The translations under genes and the position numbers were made by a program. Below, in pieces: positions 5,183 through 7,230 of a stretch of DNA of 7,230 bases (position 1 is its first letter; every line of letters starts with the position of its first letter). The stretch comes from Candidatus Aminicenantota bacterium. Its GTDB lineage: Bacteria; Acidobacteriota; Aminicenantia; Aminicenantales; JAFGBC01. The notes under the pieces were generated by a model. It did not search any database, was not told the origin of the DNA, and saw nothing but the letters and a program-made list of their open reading frames with translations. Location: positions 1 through 7,230 of the forward strand of contig JAFGBC010000064.1 of NCBI GenBank assembly GCA_016933355.1. Direction: 5' to 3'.

Positions 5183-7230
5183 ATGAACAAGACGCTCGCC
5201 GCCGCCGTTCTCCTCGTCCTGACCGCCGGCGCCGCATTCGTCCGGGGCGGCCAGGCCGTTCCGCTGCCCGACCGCCACCGGGCCTGGGTCGACGAGGAGG
5301 TCGTCTATATCATCACCCCCCGCGAGCGGGACGTTTTCCTCCAGCTCCGCACGGACAAGGAGCGCGACATCTTCATCGAAGCCTTCTGGAAGCAGCGCGA
5401 CCCGACGCCGGGCACGGAGCGCAACGAGTTCCGGGAGGAGCATTACCGCAGGATCCAATACGCCGACAAGACCTACGGCCGGAGCACGCCCCGGCCGGGC
5501 TGGCAGACCGACCGGGGCCGGATCTACATCATCCTCGGCCCGCCCCGGAACGTCGAGAGCTACGACAGCGTCAACAACGTCCATCCGACCGAGATCTGGT
5601 TCTACCAGGGGTTCGAGAACCTCGGCCTGCCGCCCGCCTTCAACGTCATCTTCTTCAGGCGGGACGGGTTCGGCGATTACGTCCTCTACTCGCCGGCCGC
5701 CGACGGCCCGCGCAGCCTGATCTCGACGGCGATGGGGGATTACCGGGACGAGCAGGCCTACGAGGAGCTCCGTCGGCTCGAGCCCAACCTGGCCCGGCAG
5801 ACCCTGTCCCTCATCCCGGGCGAGAACCGGCCCTACGGCCAGGCCTCGCTGGCCTCCGATACGCTTATGGCCCGGATCGCCGCCGCCCCGCGCAAGACGG
5901 TCAAGGACGCCTACGCCGACGCGCTCCTCCGCTACAAGGACGTCGTCGACGTCGAATATACCGCCAATTACATCGATGCGCGCGCGTTCCTCTATGTCGC
6001 GCGCGAGGGCGACGGGCCGTTCCTCGTCCACTATTCGATCGAACCGGCCAAGCTGACGCTCGCCGCCTACGGGGGGCGGAACTCGGCCGGCTTCGAGCTC
6101 AACGGCCGGGTCGCCGACGCCCAGGGACGGACGCTGTATCAGTTCGAGAAGACATTCCCGGTCGACCTCGACGCGGAGGGGTTGGACGCGGTGCGGGCCA
6201 CCTCGCTCGAGTTCCAGGACGTCTTTCCCTGCGTTCCGGGCCGTTACAGCTTCGACCTCCTCCTGAAAAACACGGTCTCCAAGGAGTTCGGCTCGTTCTC
6301 GGCCGTCCTCGACATCCCCGAGCCGCAGGCCGGACCCGTCATGGGCGATCTCTTTTTGGGCTACGGGGCCGAGCCGGCGCAGGCGGGGAGCGGCGAGGTC
6401 GTTCCCTTCCGGATCGCCGGCCGCCAGCTGCTGGGAGATGCCCGGAAGTCGTTCCTCCCGGCCGATACGCTGATCGTCGTCTTCCAGGCCTACGGGCTCC
6501 CGCAGGATTGGATGGAAGCGGGCCGCGTCCGCTATGTCTATCTCAGGGAGGGCAAGCCCGTCCTGAGCCGGCTCCGTCCGCTGTCCGGCGCGGGGTCGGG
6601 CGCGTCGGCGGCGCTCATCGAGGAGCAGCCGCTCGCCGGGTTCGCGACCGGCTATTACGAGGTCACCGTCTCCCTCCTTGACGCCTCGGGCGCCGATCGG
6701 GCCGTCCGGACGGGCACGTTCGAGATCAGCCCCGCCCGGAGCCTCCAGCGTCCGCGGATCATGTCCAGGGTCCTCGGCGCCGGTCACGTCCAAGAGTTGG
6801 ATTACGCCCAAGGGCTCCAGTGGCTGAGCCTGGGGAAGCTCGAAGACGCGGCCGAAGCGCTGGGCAGGGCCTTCGCGAAAAATCCCATGAGCGAACGGTT
6901 CGCCCTGGCTTATGCCCAGTGCCGGTTCCTGGCGGGCCGCTTCCAGGACGCGCTGAGCGCCCTCCGGCCCCTCGCGGAGCGGGAGGGCGTGTCGCCGGAC
7001 GTCTCCGCCTGGCTCGGCCGTTCGCTGCACGCGATGGGACGGTTCCGGGAGGCCGTTCCCTATTACCGGGACTACTTGAACCGGGACGGCCTCAGCGTCG
7101 AGATCCTCAACTTCGTCGGGGACTGCCACTTCCAAATCGGCGAGAGGGCCGAGGCCCTGGCCGCCTGGAAGAAGTCGCTCGAGATCAGCCCCGACCAGGA
7201 CAAGATCAGGGAGCTGGTGGCGTCGCTGGA
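5183..7230 (+). CDS. GWxTD-domain protein with C-terminal TPR repeats (3' end outside window)
   Basis: The frame from ATG 5183 stays open to the window end (682 full codons), so the C-terminus is missing. GAGG at 5173-5176, 6 bases before the ATG, and a signal peptide (about residues 1-25, hydrophobic LAAAVLLVLTAGAAFV) support this start. There is no lipobox Cys, so it is probably periplasmic or exported rather than a lipoprotein. The N-terminal domain matches the GWxTD family: FWKQRDPTPGTERNEF (68-83), the signature GWQTD (106-110), then RGRIYIILGPP (111-121) and EIWFYQGF (137-144). Residues about 257-515 look beta-rich with no clear catalytic motif. From about 538 there are roughly four TPR units (LDYAQGLQWLSLGKLEDAAE, WLGRSLHAMGRFREAVPYY, FVGDCHFQIGERAEALAAW). 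GWxTD proteins occur mainly in Acidobacteriota and related phyla and have no established activity; the TPR tail suggests a scaffold or partner-binding role. It lies beyond a terminator and so is probably a separate unit from the receptor. Confidence 0.92.
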   Translation, partial: MNKTLAAAVLLVLTAGAAFVRGGQAVPLPDRHRAWVDEEVVYIITPRERDVFLQLRTDKERDIFIEAFWKQRDPTPGTERNEFREEHYRRIQYADKTYGRSTPRPGWQTDRGRIYIILGPPRNVESYDSVNNVHPTEIWFYQGFENLGLPPAFNVIFFRRDGFGDYVLYSPAADGPRSLISTAMGDYRDEQAYEELRRLEPNLARQTLSLIPGENRPYGQASLASDTLMARIAAAPRKTVKDAYADALLRYKDVVDVEYTANYIDARAFLYVAREGDGPFLVHYSIEPAKLTLAAYGGRNSAGFELNGRVADAQGRTLYQFEKTFPVDLDAEGLDAVRATSLEFQDVFPCVPGRYSFDLLLKNTVSKEFGSFSAVLDIPEPQAGPVMGDLFLGYGAEPAQAGSGEVVPFRIAGRQLLGDARKSFLPADTLIVVFQAYGLPQDWMEAGRVRYVYLREGKPVLSRLRPLSGAGSGASAALIEEQPLAGFATGYYEVTVSLLDASGADRAVRTGTFEISPARSLQRPRIMSRVLGAGHVQELDYAQGLQWLSLGKLEDAAEALGRAFAKNPMSERFALAYAQCRFLAGRFQDALSALRPLAEREGVSPDVSAWLGRSLHAMGRFREAVPYYRDYLNRDGLSVEILNFVGDCHFQIGERAEALAAWKKSLEISPDQDKIRELVASL

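Noticed and set aside
3598..5190. Long minus-strand open frame opposite the receptor gene (with a similar one at 1942-3381)
   Set aside because: These are antisense shadows of the receptor gene. Their composition is dominated by Val, Asp, Gly and Arg, they show no family pattern, and they cover the terminator or known coding sequence.
5063..7135. Long minus-strand open frame opposite the GWxTD gene
   Set aside because: It is the antisense shadow of a GC-rich coding region. Its translation is low-complexity and rich in Gly, Arg, Glu and Asp, with no recognisable domain, while the + strand carries clear family motifs.
1..7230. tRNA or rRNA genes, CRISPR arrays, insertion sequences and attachment sites
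   Set aside because: No repeat-spacer pattern, transposase frame, terminal inverted repeats or RNA-gene signature was seen on either strand.

Overview
The window is a GC-rich stretch of bacterial DNA, densely coded on the + strand, with four protein genes. Two of them are cut by the window edges. The organism is probably a Gram-negative bacterium of the Acidobacteriota or Candidatus Aminicenantes type. The reasons are an Oar-like TonB-dependent receptor with an N-terminal carboxypeptidase-regulatory-like domain, a GWxTD-domain protein with a TPR tail, and a ROK repressor next to the receptor. This assignment rests on gene content only and is an inference.

Layout: (1) 1-450 is the C-terminal end of a TPR-repeat protein. 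(2) 451-564 is a short, strikingly AT-rich control region. It has a consensus TTGACA -35 box, a perfect 16-bp inverted repeat (512-546) typical of a ROK operator, and a small hairpin over the probable ribosome binding site. (3) 565-1752 encodes a ROK-family transcriptional repressor. Its winged-helix domain lies entirely upstream of the first ATG in the frame (853), and no ATG, GTG or TTG is available further upstream, so translation probably starts at a rare codon (ATT 565 preferred). (4) 1753-1935 is a non-coding spacer. (5) 1936-5043 encodes a 1035-aa TonB-dependent outer-membrane receptor. (6) 5073-5111 is a strong intrinsic terminator. (7) 5183 to the window end is a secreted GWxTD-domain protein with C-terminal TPR repeats, truncated by the window edge.

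How the genes may work together: the ROK repressor and the receptor look like one transcription unit, driven by the palindrome-controlled promoter before the repressor and closed by the terminator after the receptor. ROK repressors usually respond to sugars or sugar phosphates, so the simplest reading is sugar-responsive control of outer-membrane uptake, with the repressor also controlling itself. No SusD-like lipoprotein or glycoside hydrolase lies in the window, so the substrate is unknown. The GWxTD gene is a separate unit of unknown function.

Nothing here is clearly a new biological system. The points most worth a second look are the missing canonical start of the repressor, its palindromic operator with the overlapping RNA hairpin, and two EF-hand-like calcium-binding loops in the receptor.
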